The notes under the pieces were generated by a model. It did not search any database and was not told the origin of the DNA. It saw only the letters and a program-made list of their open reading frames with translations. A stretch of DNA of 64,000 nucleotides, taken from Pseudomonas kermanshahensis (lineage in GTDB: Bacteria > Pseudomonadota > Gammaproteobacteria > Pseudomonadales > Pseudomonadaceae). The translations under genes and the position numbers were made by a program. Each line of letters starts with the position of its first letter. Position 1 is the stretch's first letter. Of this stretch, positions 42,695 to 52,077 are shown piece after piece. The stretch covers positions 2,604,001 through 2,668,000 of the forward strand of contig NZ_JABWRY020000001.1 of NCBI RefSeq assembly GCF_014269205.2, written 5' to 3'.

Positions 42695-42747
42695 TCCCAA
42701 ATGGGAACATTAAGGGCGTTTTTATGGGTTAATGTCCCAAAATGGGA
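42695..42747. promoter_or_regulatory. paired TCCCA-(A)-TGGGA operators
   Basis: TCCCAAATGGGA (42695-42706) and TCCCAAAATGGGA (42735-42747) are dyads 40 bases apart and together form a larger inverted repeat ending in ACATTAA/TTAATGT. This is the type of operator found before HipB/HigA-type toxin-antitoxin genes, but none survives here. Confidence 0.5.
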
Positions 42748-43105
42748 TCACTATGGAGAGCGCTGAGCTGGCGCCGAGACGAAAAAATCCGTCGCCGCCA
42801 TGAGATTCGTTACTCACCATATTGAATGGCTTGGCGGGGCGTGATCGAAGATTGAAAAAAAGCGCTGCTCCCGCGTCTAGCGATATCCAACATTTCACGG
42901 ACGGGTTAACGTTCATGAGCTTGTCCCTGGACGCGGCTAAAGCCCTTTTGGACGGGTGAATCGACGCCACTGCAGCCCTCCGCACTGTCCTAAATCAGTT
43001 GCTGCTGCACTCACCCGAAGAAATCCATGCCGGGCTAAAGAACTCCTTCGGCGCCGCCATGGTGAGTGTATTGACTGCGACTGTTGATGTAGCGCTCTGA
43101 CGTTT
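42748..43105. other. decayed coding remnants after the paired operators
   Basis: Only short plus-strand frames remain after the operators (16, 14 and ~45 codons; for example MESAELAPRRKN...). Their spacing suggests a decayed toxin-antitoxin or regulator gene, but I could not assign it. Confidence 0.3.
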
Positions 43106-43723
43106 TCAGCGACCGAGAGCCCAGCTCCTTCCGTCCGTATGCCTGCTGAGCGAGAACCCCTGACAATTCGGGATATGGTTCGCTATCTCGTATTTACGCC
43201 AATCCAGCATTGCATCACCGTCGATCTCCTGCGGCTGTTTCTCGAGGAGCCAGCGGACTGTGTTGAGGTACTGACCATGTGAAAACACCACGATCTCATT
43301 GGCCGAGTGTTCTGCGATTCGGTCAAGGAAATGCAGAGCCCTGGCCACGAGATCACGGAAGGACTCCGCTCCTTCGCCGTCAGAAAAAGCAGGATCTGAT
43401 CTCTGCCAGTAAGCATCGACCCAGCCCCGCCGTTGTGCGAGCGTCGTATCTACACAGCGCGCCGGCGAAAGGTAGGTGAATTCGTGAATCGGCCAAGTTT
43501 CGAAAGCAGCACCAGGATACAGTGCCGTGGTAGCAAGTGCGGTTGCTTGGGCGCGAAGGAACGGTGAGGCCAGAATGAGGCCAGGGGCGCTGGTGATCGA
43601 CTGAGCGACGATACGGGCTTGCTCCAGGCCTTTTGCCGTCAAAGGAATGCTTGCGTGATCCCTAGTTGGCTCGCCAGCGTTGGCGGCGCTCTCGCCGTGG
43701 CGTATCAGCCTGACGTTCTTCAT
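43106..43723 (-). CDS. histidine phosphatase family protein
   Basis: 205 residues, full family length. The RHG motif with catalytic His is in VRLIRHGESAANAG; the second arginine is in ASPFLRAQATA; the second His is in EIVVFSHGQYL. These proteins act on small phosphorylated metabolites or proteins. No partner gene. Substrate unknown. Confidence 0.85.
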   Translation of the reverse strand: MKNVRLIRHGESAANAGEPTRDHASIPLTAKGLEQARIVAQSITSAPGLILASPFLRAQATALATTALYPGAAFETWPIHEFTYLSPARCVDTTLAQRRGWVDAYWQRSDPAFSDGEGAESFRDLVARALHFLDRIAEHSANEIVVFSHGQYLNTVRWLLEKQPQEIDGDAMLDWRKYEIANHIPNCQGFSLSRHTDGRSWALGR

Positions 43724-43874
43724 TGACTATCCTTCCCTGGCTCACGTTGCTTGGATTGCGCCATGCTGGCATGGCAACGTGTGGGATAGCCATGGCGAAA
43801 GGGAGAGATCGTGAAAAGAGAGCTCTCTCTGGCAGAATGCAGAGCAGTGTGTTCGTAAACTCTGAAGGAAACTC

Positions 43875-44180
43875 GTGCTGACAGTTTCGGCGCTAAGGGT
43901 ACTGGCCCAAGAAGCACCTCAAGCTCTGATGAGCTGGTCACGTCTCGTGGCTCAGACGGAATTCGCCTGGCAAAACTCCAACCTAGTGTCAGACGCTGAA
44001 GGGTGGAAGACCCTTTGGTTTGAGATGGAGATAGTCAATGGCCTCGCATTGGCCGAGTGGGAGGAGGAGGGATCTCCTCAAGATTGGTCGCACCGGTGGC
44101 GTGAAGGGTACGAACAGGATGCGCGAGGGCTGATTGATCAGCTGCTCCAACTGCTTGCCCGTCCTGACGGATCCGAGTAG
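43875..44180 (+). CDS. hypothetical protein (101 aa)
   Basis: Starts at GTG with AAGGA five bases upstream. Acidic, helical, rich in Trp and Glu (WKTLWFEMEIVNGLALAEWEEEG). Divergent from the histidine phosphatase gene. No family recognised. Confidence 0.6.
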   Translation: MLTVSALRVLAQEAPQALMSWSRLVAQTEFAWQNSNLVSDAEGWKTLWFEMEIVNGLALAEWEEEGSPQDWSHRWREGYEQDARGLIDQLLQLLARPDGSE

Positions 44181-44230
44181 TCCGATTTTACGAAGTGTTC
44201 CTGCTTGGCCAGCCGGTCGCGGCCACAGGC

Positions 44231-44256
44231 AAAAGAAAGCCCGCTGCTAGGCGGGC
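44231..44256 (-). terminator. Rho-independent terminator of the dehydrogenase operon
   Basis: On the minus strand the stem GCCCGC-ctagca-GCGGGC is followed by TTTCTTTT, a classical intrinsic terminator about 75 bases after the quinone oxidoreductase stop. Confidence 0.8.
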
Positions 44257-44327
44257 AAGGTCTATCACACGTAGGGATGGCTTCAGAGTCTCCCAACCCC
44301 CGTGAAAATTGAGTGAAGGAAACTGAA

Positions 44328-45323
44328 TCAGGTCTCTGCCGACATTGTCAGGATGATCTTTCCGACATTGAGTGAAGCCTCCATTTTCCGGTGTGCATCC
44401 GCGGCTCGCGCCAATGGGAAGGTGCTATCAACCACTGGCTCGAGACTGCCTCCACCCTCAAAGCGATCGAGCCAATGTTCGCGGAAGCGTCTGACCATTG
44501 CATGCTTTTCGGACTGTGTACGGGACTTCATCACCGTGCCGATGATCTGCAAGTGGCGGTAAAGGACGTCTTCCAGCTTGAGACTTACTTCACCACCTCC
44601 ACCCAGAATTCCTACCTGTACCAGGCGGCCACCCTTGGCGAGCGACTTGATATTCCTGGTGAAGTAGGGCTCACCTACAAAATCGATGATGACATCGACA
44701 CCTTGCCCTTCCGTGTGCTGCCCGACGACCTGGGCGAAGTCCTGCGTTTTGTAATCGATGGTGAAATCGGCGCCCAGATTCTCGACTCGGGACAGCTTTC
44801 CAACCTCGGCGGTGGCGAAGATCTTGGCCCCCATGGCGTAAGCGAGCTGCACAGCTGCTGAACCAACGCCACCCGCAGCGGCATGGATGAGTACCGACTC
44901 GCCTGGTTTCAGCTTCGCCAGGTGGATCATTGCTTCGTGAGCTGTCACAAAAACTTCCGGGATCGCAGCAGCATGCACGTAGTCGAGCTCAGCAGGGATC
45001 GGCATTGCCATGCGGTAATCAATACGCGCAATTTCAGCGTAGGCGCCGCCACCCACAACCCCCATCACGCGATCGCCGACTTGATAGCCTGACACCTCAC
45101 TGCCAACCTCGATCACCTCACCGGAAATCTCCAGACCTATGATCAGCGAGTCCCCGAAGTTGGGACGGCCATAGCCACCGGTACGATGGGTCAGATCAGC
45201 TCGGTTAACGCCGGCAGCGTGCACGCGTACCAGCAGGTCTGTGGGACGGACTTCCGGCAGGGGTACATCACTGACCTGGAGCACTTCAGGGCCGCCAAAG
45301 GTTTCAAAGGTGATCGCTTTCAT
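44328..45323 (-). CDS. NADPH:quinone oxidoreductase, zinc-free MDR family
   Basis: 331 residues. N-terminal GroES-like domain (VRVHAAGVNRADLTHRTGGY), Rossmann motif HAAAGGVGSAAVQLA and no structural-zinc cysteine cluster, so it belongs to the quinone reductase/PIG3-type group. It overlaps the CMD-family gene by four bases and is the last gene of the operon. It should reduce quinones or enones with NADPH. Confidence 0.88.
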   Translation of the reverse strand: MKAITFETFGGPEVLQVSDVPLPEVRPTDLLVRVHAAGVNRADLTHRTGGYGRPNFGDSLIIGLEISGEVIEVGSEVSGYQVGDRVMGVVGGGAYAEIARIDYRMAMPIPAELDYVHAAAIPEVFVTAHEAMIHLAKLKPGESVLIHAAAGGVGSAAVQLAYAMGAKIFATAEVGKLSRVENLGADFTIDYKTQDFAQVVGQHTEGQGVDVIIDFVGEPYFTRNIKSLAKGGRLVQVGILGGGGEVSLKLEDVLYRHLQIIGTVMKSRTQSEKHAMVRRFREHWLDRFEGGGSLEPVVDSTFPLARAADAHRKMEASLNVGKIILTMSAET

Positions 45324-45658
45324 GGCTTCAATGGCTCCGAGTCAACGAGCGTGGAATGGGCGATCGCAGATGCAGTGATCGCAGCAGGAAACCCTGCATA
45401 GAAGGAGAGATGGGTAATGGCTCCGGCTAGTTCTTCACGCGTTATGCCGTTGGTAACGGCTCGCCGCAGATGGGCCGGCAACTCATCGGAATGACCGCCG
45501 GCAATCAGTGCCGCGATGGTAATGAGACTGCGGTCGCGTGGTGACAGCGAGGCGTCGCCCCAAACCTCCGGGTAAAGCGTCGAGTCAATGAACGCCGAGA
45601 GTTTCGGTGTAAAAGCTCTGGCCGCCTCACGAGGGCTTGTAAAGTTGAGACCTGTCAT
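45320..45658 (-). CDS. carboxymuconolactone decarboxylase (CMD/AhpD-like) family protein
   Basis: 112 residues. Contains the CMD pattern SLSPRDRSLITIAALIAGGHSDELPAHLRRAVTNGITREELAGAITHLSFYAGFPAAITA. The redox CxxC of AhpD is absent, as in 4-carboxymuconolactone decarboxylase-type members. Between the aldehyde dehydrogenase and the oxidoreductase, with 12-base and minus-4-base junctions. Exact substrate unknown. Confidence 0.85.
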   Translation of the reverse strand: MTGLNFTSPREAARAFTPKLSAFIDSTLYPEVWGDASLSPRDRSLITIAALIAGGHSDELPAHLRRAVTNGITREELAGAITHLSFYAGFPAAITASAIAHSTLVDSEPLKP

Positions 45659-45670
45659 GAAGGCGACTCC

Positions 45671-47107
45671 TCAAATCTGGCTGATGAATTTGTTGGTGAG
45701 ATAGTGCTCGATACCTTCGATGCCGCCTTCCGAGCCGTGACCGCTCTCCTTGATCCCGCCAAAGGGCAGCTCTGTGGCGACGATGCGGTATTGATTAATC
45801 CCGATCATGCCGGCCTCCAAGCCATCGGCAACATCGATGGCCGTCCGCGCATTGCTGGTGAACGCATACGCCGACAGGCCATAGGGCAAGCGGTTAGCCT
45901 CGGCCAATCCATCAGCCAGGCCATCGAATGGCATCACGATAGCGATGGGGCCGAACGGCTCTTCATGCATGATTCGCGCGTCCATCGGCACGTTGGCCAA
46001 CACCGTTGGTGCGAAGAAGAAGCCCGGGCCAGGCAACGCCTCACCGCCGGCCAACACCTGAGCCCCCTTGGCCACGGCATCAGCCACCAGTTCCTCCATC
46101 TTGTTCAGTTGCCGCAGGTTGGCGAGTGGCCCGACCTGCGTATGGGGGTGCATACCGTTTCCAACCCTCAATGCTTTAGTAGCAGCCACGAAGTGGTCGA
46201 CGAATTGCTCGTAGACACCCTGTTGAACCAGGAAACGGGTTGAAGAAATGCAGACCTGGCCGGTACCGCGGAAGCGGTTGGCGACGCCTTCCACAGCGGC
46301 GCGTTCCACATCGGCATCCTCGAACACCAGCACTGGGCCATGGCCACCCAGTTCGAGCGTGATCGGCTTGACGCCCTCGGCTGCGCGACTCGACAACAAG
46401 CGGCCAATGGGCACAGAGCCCGTGAAGGTCACTTTGCGAATAATCGGCGACGCGATCAGCTGGCTTGAGACCTCATCGGGTACTCCAAACACGACCTGCA
46501 GCACACCTTTCGGCAACCCAGCATCATCCAAGGCACGAGCAAGGGCGAGGGCAGTGGAGGGGCTTTCCTCACCAGGTTTGAGAATGACGCTGCAGCCGGC
46601 CGCCAGCGCGGCAGACAATTTGCGTGCTGGCGTGATCGCCGGGAAGTTCCAGGGGGTGAAAGCAGCCACGGGGCCTATAGGCTGGCGCTTGACCAGTTGC
46701 AGCACACCGGGACGGTTGGCTGGTACCACACGACCATCGATGCGACGCGCACTTTCAGCGAACCATTCGAAATACTCTGCCGCCCGGGTGACCTCGTCCA
46801 TGGCCTCGCCAATGGGCTTGCCTTCTTCCAGCGTCATCTGCGCGGCGATGTGTGCCGTACGTTCCAAGATCAGGTCGGCAGCGCGCTTGAGAACCCGGGC
46901 ACGCTCAGCTGGAACCGTGTTGCGCCATTGTTCAAACGCGAGCTTCGCCGTCTCGAGGGCCAGATCAAGCTCGTCAGCAGTAGCCAGCGGCACCTGACCG
47001 ATGATTTCTTCAGTTGCGGGGTTTCTGACGGTCGCCGTTTTACGGCCGTCTGCGTCGATCCATTTGCCGCCGATGAAAAGATAGAGCGAGTCATAGGGAG
47101 TGTTCAT
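45671..47107 (-). CDS. gabD: NAD(P)-dependent aldehyde dehydrogenase, succinate-semialdehyde type
   Basis: 478 residues from ATG 47107. Aldehyde dehydrogenase motifs: FTPWNFPAITPARKLSAALAAGC, cofactor loop FTGSVPIGRLL, catalytic Glu in LELGGHGP and catalytic Cys in GQVCISSTR. Closest in pattern to GabD/SSADH enzymes (MTLEEGKPIGEA), but the operon with CMD and quinone reductase genes may serve another aldehyde, so the symbol is tentative. First gene of the operon, divergent from a LysR regulator. Confidence 0.85.
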   Translation of the reverse strand: MNTPYDSLYLFIGGKWIDADGRKTATVRNPATEEIIGQVPLATADELDLALETAKLAFEQWRNTVPAERARVLKRAADLILERTAHIAAQMTLEEGKPIGEAMDEVTRAAEYFEWFAESARRIDGRVVPANRPGVLQLVKRQPIGPVAAFTPWNFPAITPARKLSAALAAGCSVILKPGEESPSTALALARALDDAGLPKGVLQVVFGVPDEVSSQLIASPIIRKVTFTGSVPIGRLLSSRAAEGVKPITLELGGHGPVLVFEDADVERAAVEGVANRFRGTGQVCISSTRFLVQQGVYEQFVDHFVAATKALRVGNGMHPHTQVGPLANLRQLNKMEELVADAVAKGAQVLAGGEALPGPGFFFAPTVLANVPMDARIMHEEPFGPIAIVMPFDGLADGLAEANRLPYGLSAYAFTSNARTAIDVADGLEAGMIGINQYRIVATELPFGGIKESGHGSEGGIEGIEHYLTNKFISQI

Positions 47108-47335
47108 GGCTGTGACCTTCATAGGGTTCTCTGGTTGGCCTGCACTGGAAGCTACGCAGGGCTTGGAAGACGGTGGCTGGCGCCGGCCCGTGGAATTGAG
47201 TCTATGGAGGTCGCCGGGATGGATTTAGCCCAACTGAAGGGAATGATTGTTGTGCAGAAAGGCAAAATCGCTTTCAAATGCGCACTGATTTGCACACAGT
47301 GGCAGGTGAATGAGCCGGCTCAGGGGAAGAGGTCG

Positions 47336-48262
47336 ATGGACAAGTTTTCTAATATGTCGGTGTTCGTGAGGGTCGTTGAGATGGGTAGCTTCACGGCAGT
47401 GGCCAATCACCTCGACTCCACGGTGGGAAACGTGTCGAGGGCGGTGTCGGCGCTCGAGCAGATGCTCGATACGCGCCTGCTTCAGCGCTCCACCCGGCGC
47501 TTGTCAGTCACCGATGCGGGCAGACGATTCTACGAGCGCTGTACCGTTATCCTGGCCGACCTTGAAAACGCTGAGGCAGAAGCGAGCAACGCATTGCTCC
47601 AACCTCGAGGCATTCTCCGCGTCCATTGTGTGCCTGGCCTTGCTCGACACCTTGTTACTGAGGCCGCACTGGAGTACCGCAAGGCGTTTGGTGACGTAAC
47701 GGTCGACTTGATGCTCTCGCAGCGAATGCCGAATCTGCTGGAAGACCAGTTGGACGTATCAATACAGATCGCCAGGGTGCTGCCAGACTCAAGCTATGTG
47801 AGCCAGAAAATTGGAGTCAGCCACTGCGTGCTGGTGGCATCGCCAGATTATCTAGCGAAGCATGGAGCACCCGAGACACCTGCGGATCTGGTTGATCATC
47901 GATGCCTGTTGCTAGGTACCGTCGATTACGCCCGAGATGAGTGGCACCTCAAGAGTCGCATGGGCGATGCAACGTTCATCCCCAGCGGGCCAAGCTTCAG
48001 TGTTAATGACATGGAGGCGATGTCTGTCGCTGTCAGAAGCGGTGCCGGTATTGGCTTGCTGGCGGGTTTTGCAGCCATCGACGATCTGCGGGCGGGAAAA
48101 CTGATCCGTGTGCTTCCGGATTACTTCACCGAGGAGCGGAACGTGTACGCGGTGTACACATCACGGCAGTTCATCGACGCTAAGATCACCCGGTTCATCG
48201 AGGTTTTGAAGGACAAAGTCGGAAGCCAGCTGGCAGTTATTGCCGAGGAACTCATTTGTTAG
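47336..48262 (+). CDS. LysR-family transcriptional regulator
   Basis: 308 residues from ATG 47336, which has GGGGAAGAGG upstream; the frame is open far upstream but without signals. N-terminal helix-turn-helix MSVFVRVVEMGSFTAVANHLDSTVGNVSRAVSALEQMLDTRLLQRSTRRLSVTDAG and a C-terminal co-inducer domain ending GIGLLAGFAAIDDLRAGKLIRVLPDY. Divergent from the dehydrogenase operon (228 bases between starts), so it very likely controls it. Confidence 0.92.
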   Translation: MDKFSNMSVFVRVVEMGSFTAVANHLDSTVGNVSRAVSALEQMLDTRLLQRSTRRLSVTDAGRRFYERCTVILADLENAEAEASNALLQPRGILRVHCVPGLARHLVTEAALEYRKAFGDVTVDLMLSQRMPNLLEDQLDVSIQIARVLPDSSYVSQKIGVSHCVLVASPDYLAKHGAPETPADLVDHRCLLLGTVDYARDEWHLKSRMGDATFIPSGPSFSVNDMEAMSVAVRSGAGIGLLAGFAAIDDLRAGKLIRVLPDYFTEERNVYAVYTSRQFIDAKITRFIEVLKDKVGSQLAVIAEELIC

Positions 48263-48583
48263 CAGATCGGAAGCAATGAGCGTCTGACTCGCCCAGGCTC
48301 AATCATCAAGCTCTAGTATCGCATCCAGTGGCTCGTCGCTCACACGCGTAAGAGAAGGGGTAATTTATGGATCGCGCAGGCCCAGGGACTTCAGGTACCT
48401 TTGATGCTCCGGCATCACCTGGCATGAAGGAGTAAGGCTCAGCTGGCGCGACGATAATAGACTGACCTATGTGGCATTATGTCGCCATGAACAACGTCAT
48501 CTACCGGATCGTGTGCAGCAAGACGCCAGCAACGAGCTAATGCATCTGCTTAACAACAAGTCAATGTGACAGGGAGATATTCG
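48263..48583. other. intergenic, no gene recognised
   Basis: The stretch between the LysR gene and the membrane-protein gene shows no gene, repeat copy or RNA. AGGGAG before 48584 serves the next gene. Confidence 0.4.
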
Positions 48584-50815
48584 ATGGGGGCGCCAGCACT
48601 GCATGCGTACTTCAGAAAGAGTCGTGCATCTGCTTTGCTTCGCCTTCATCAGAGCAGAATTCGTTTTGAACAGTGGCGTCATTTTCATGGGCTCAAGCTT
48701 GCAACGTTCCTATTGCTGGCGGTTGCGGCTAGCGCAGTAGTCGTCTTGCCACCTCTTCAACGTTTAGCTGGTGGCTATTTCTGCATACCGGAAAATCTCG
48801 CAACACTGAAATCACTGCTTGGCGGTACCGGCTCTGCGCTGATCGGATCGGCGACCATTGCATTCTCGCTCGTGGTGTTTGCGATGCAGATCAATGTCGA
48901 GCGTATGCCTCACGGCCTATTCAGGCAACTAAGCTCAGATAGACGCTTACTTTTCTCGTTTCTGGGATCTTTCCTCGTGGCCTTGCTGATTGCGGGGGCA
49001 TCATTACTACCCAGTGGAACCTGGGCCGTTCCGGCGATTTTTGGGGCAGTGTGGGGTGTCGCGGCCATTGTGCTGCTTTTCATCTATGCCTATCGCCGTG
49101 CTCTTCAGATCATCAATCCGGTCGAGCAGCTTTCAATTATGTCGGGCGTCGCTAGCCGTGACCTTCAGAAGTGGAGCCAGCTGTCAGAATTGGCTGCGAT
49201 TGCCATTGGGGAAGTCCCCCAACTCGATGCTGATCAAGTGGGCGCTGAAGCAAGACTCAACGGGCCTAAAACGAGATTCTTTATGCAGAATGGAGCCTGG
49301 GATGCTGAAGCAAAGCGGGCAATCCACTACGCAATTTCATACACCAAACGATTTGCCGCTCAAGGTGATTACGAAGTTGCAGATAATGCCTTTCGCCAGA
49401 TAATCGAGATAAATGCTGCTTACTGCGAAGCAAAGCGAGGCACATTCATTGCCACCAATTTGTTCATAGACGTACCTGGCACAACCGACGGATTCATCAA
49501 CACCACACTTGAGCATTTGCGCCAAACTATGCAGGCAGCATTGACCGGCAATGATGAACGGCTGGCCCAAAGCACATTGCGAACCCTTGCGGCGCTCTAC
49601 GCAATCTACCTCCAGATTGAGTACCCAGGACTAAATCCGACCAAGCATCACGCGATGCTTGCGTCGGGATATCTGGCAAACGCGGTGGAAACTGTAGCGC
49701 CACGAGAGTTCCCTGACGTCATGATGGAAGGAATTCGCCAAATGGGGCGCGTAGCGAGGGTTGCACTCGAGTGCACAACCCCTACGGAAATCATCAGCCT
49801 TGTGCAGAAGATCGGCACGCTTTCTTCTGTCGGTGCTCTCAAAAAAAGCCACCAACCCGTTACGTTGGTCGCATTCGAACAGCTCTCGCTCATCACCTAC
49901 GATCTTTTGACAAAGGGGCAGCACGACATTGACTACACCGTTCGCGAGATTCGAACAACAGTCATCACCGCTGCGAAATTGTTCCTCCTTACCGCTGACA
50001 CTCCGCTTAGCTCAACGCATTGCAGCACACTGGGCCCTTACTTTTCAGTTACTCAAGCTACCTCGCTCCTAGCAAAGCTCAACCTCTTGGCAAATCAGCT
50101 ATTGGCGGCGCCAGAGGGCAACGAGCACGCTGCCAGGATCATCGAGAACCTTGAAGAGTGGGCTAATCAGATCTACGACCCGCTAAAAGATCTCCTCCTG
50201 TTCGCTGTAGAAAAAAGATCCCATTTCACTTTTGATGCAATCAACTGGATCATAGAGATTTCAAACCTCCTGAATGCTATATCGAACGCAGCTGCAACCT
50301 CGGATCACGCGTCAGAAGAGTTGCGGAAGCACGCTAGCTGGCTCGTTTCGACTCTGTCATGGCTGCCTGACGATAGAGAGACTGTGACTTTTGTCGAAAC
50401 CTTTTCTCTCACTGATAGCCTGTTCAATGCCGCGGTTGAAGGCTACCGACGAGACTGTCGAGACTTTTACCTGGATTGCCAAAGCCTTCTGCTTTCATGG
50501 GCAAAGAAAGGCGGCAGGCTCGAGACCGGATGGGGAATTCTAGAGAGAGCGATCAAAGGATTAATCGCTCTGGCAATTGAAGAGGGAACCCCTGACGCAG
50601 TGAGAACGATGAAGCAGCGGCTGGGAGAGATGCTGGCCAGTGTAGGTGCGCCTCAGGAGGATGCGCGCGTCAGGGCTGCGGCTGGGTTGGATAGTGCCGC
50701 CGATCAGCTAGGACAGCGTAGGGCTGGTAGCTCTATTGATCGAGCTCTTGCTCGGCTAGATCACGCACAAGTGGGAGCATTGCTGAGGGAGATTGCAATT
50801 ATTCTGGCGCCTTGA
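48584..50815 (+). CDS. DUF2254-like membrane protein
   Basis: 743 residues from ATG 48584 (AGGGAG seven bases upstream). N-terminal ~200 residues hold four hydrophobic segments (LKLATFLLLAVAASAVVVLPP, GSALIGSATIAFSLVVFAM, LFSFLGSFLVALLIAGASLL, AVPAIFGAVWGVAAIVLLFIYAY), in the order seen in DUF2254 proteins. The remaining ~540 residues are soluble and helical. DUF2254 has no proven function. The long soluble part might be a sensor. Confidence 0.65.
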   Translation: MGAPALHAYFRKSRASALLRLHQSRIRFEQWRHFHGLKLATFLLLAVAASAVVVLPPLQRLAGGYFCIPENLATLKSLLGGTGSALIGSATIAFSLVVFAMQINVERMPHGLFRQLSSDRRLLFSFLGSFLVALLIAGASLLPSGTWAVPAIFGAVWGVAAIVLLFIYAYRRALQIINPVEQLSIMSGVASRDLQKWSQLSELAAIAIGEVPQLDADQVGAEARLNGPKTRFFMQNGAWDAEAKRAIHYAISYTKRFAAQGDYEVADNAFRQIIEINAAYCEAKRGTFIATNLFIDVPGTTDGFINTTLEHLRQTMQAALTGNDERLAQSTLRTLAALYAIYLQIEYPGLNPTKHHAMLASGYLANAVETVAPREFPDVMMEGIRQMGRVARVALECTTPTEIISLVQKIGTLSSVGALKKSHQPVTLVAFEQLSLITYDLLTKGQHDIDYTVREIRTTVITAAKLFLLTADTPLSSTHCSTLGPYFSVTQATSLLAKLNLLANQLLAAPEGNEHAARIIENLEEWANQIYDPLKDLLLFAVEKRSHFTFDAINWIIEISNLLNAISNAAATSDHASEELRKHASWLVSTLSWLPDDRETVTFVETFSLTDSLFNAAVEGYRRDCRDFYLDCQSLLLSWAKKGGRLETGWGILERAIKGLIALAIEEGTPDAVRTMKQRLGEMLASVGAPQEDARVRAAAGLDSAADQLGQRRAGSSIDRALARLDHAQVGALLREIAIILAP

Positions 50816-50885
50816 GCGATTCGATTCATATATCAGGCCAGTTGAGGGTAGGCTGCCAATGTTCGGCTGTGAATGGAGTAAAGAG

Positions 50886-51107
50886 ATGCGAGTCGATGGC
50901 ACAAAAAGCGACTCAATAGCAGGGATCCACCAGGGTGATATGGGGCTAGGGGCAGCGTCTGGATCCTCCTGTCAGTCATGCTCAGCTTCATCATTCAGCT
51001 CAAGTCTTAGACATTTCGCTGAAACCACTGCGATTCTCGAAATCGTGGCAGGAGGCGTGGTAGGCGTTGGAATGGTGCTCGGTGTTATTGCCGCTTCACC
51101 TTGGTAA
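50886..51107 (+). CDS. small protein with C-terminal membrane segment
   Basis: 73 residues from ATG 50886 (GGAG seven bases upstream). Ser/Cys-rich middle (ASGSSCQSCSASSFSSS) and a hydrophobic end (ILEIVAGGVVGVGMVLGVIAA). No family recognised; it could be a chance frame. Confidence 0.35.
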   Translation: MRVDGTKSDSIAGIHQGDMGLGAASGSSCQSCSASSFSSSLRHFAETTAILEIVAGGVVGVGMVLGVIAASPW

Positions 51108-51244
51108 GGCTTCAGGGAGCAGCATGCCAAGAGTACGAATGTACCCTTAGCTTGTCACCACTGTAAGGTGGGCCTGACTCAGGACGCTCTATATCGCCTA
51201 CGCGCATGGATAGAATGAACACGAAGCAGGTTTGGGGGTAGGCC

Positions 51245-51991
51245 TCAAACCTTTGCTAGACGATTGAAAACCTCTTGGTAGATATCACCGTCAGCCAGAG
51301 CAAAAAGCAGCATTTCTACCTCATGAATGTGCTTTTCATCATCCCACAGATTTTTGCTCACCTTGCGCACGATGGATAGGTATCGAAGGTAGGCATCTTG
51401 CTCTGGCACAAAATGCTTTTTCCTCATGCTTTTCGGATCACTGCTTTCGCCGGGGAGCAACCGCTCAGCCAGCAGCAATGTGGTGATGTCCAGCATCTTT
51501 AGCCGCGTGTTGCGGCCTTCAGGCATCGGAAAAATAGGGTGCTCAGAGCCTGTGAGGTAATTGATGGCATTCAGAGAGTACGCCACGCGAGCATCATAAA
51601 TACATGCCCAATCTGGGCAGACGATAGACGCCCATTTTGACCAACTGCTGATGAGCTTGAAGGAGGGCTTGAACCCCGCCGGCACCATTGGGGAGCCTCT
51701 GTGAGAGGAGAAGGACTCCAACGTCTCGCTGACTTTTGAGAAACGTGTGATACCACCCCATACCTTAATGAAATAGGTGGCTATTCTGGCATGCTCAGCT
51801 TCACAACGGGTTGAGAGAACGAGATCTCGAAGACCTGCTTTCAGCTCAAGGGTGCGATCGAATGAGGTTTTGCCTGTAAAAGCGATACCAAACTCTGTGG
51901 TCGCCAAGTGATCATCGAATGCCCAATCGTAAAGAGACGGCAGATCATCTTTTTTCTCCCGCAAGAATTCCGCTACAGCTTTTTCCATCAT
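51245..51991 (-). CDS. hypothetical protein next to an XRE regulator
   Basis: 248 residues from ATG 51991 (a second ATG follows directly; GGCGGGCAG upstream). Helical, soluble, with conserved-looking FKLISSWSKWASIVCPDWACIYDARVAYSLNAINYL. No motif I can name. The XRE gene lies 87 bases upstream on the same strand, so the pair may be an operon in which the regulator controls this gene. Confidence 0.6.
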   Translation of the reverse strand: MMEKAVAEFLREKKDDLPSLYDWAFDDHLATTEFGIAFTGKTSFDRTLELKAGLRDLVLSTRCEAEHARIATYFIKVWGGITRFSKVSETLESFSSHRGSPMVPAGFKPSFKLISSWSKWASIVCPDWACIYDARVAYSLNAINYLTGSEHPIFPMPEGRNTRLKMLDITTLLLAERLLPGESSDPKSMRKKHFVPEQDAYLRYLSIVRKVSKNLWDDEKHIHEVEMLLFALADGDIYQEVFNRLAKV

Positions 51992-52077
51992 CTGCCCGCC
52001 GTAAAAATGACGCAGATGATAGCAAAAGCACATCTCCGCATGGGCCCTGGACTATCGTTCGTCTAGCCGTGAGCTTG

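Noticed and set aside
46697..47335. Long upstream extension of the LysR frame
   Set aside because: It is antisense to the aldehyde dehydrogenase gene; the clear binding site before 47336 and the helix-turn-helix position fix the start there.
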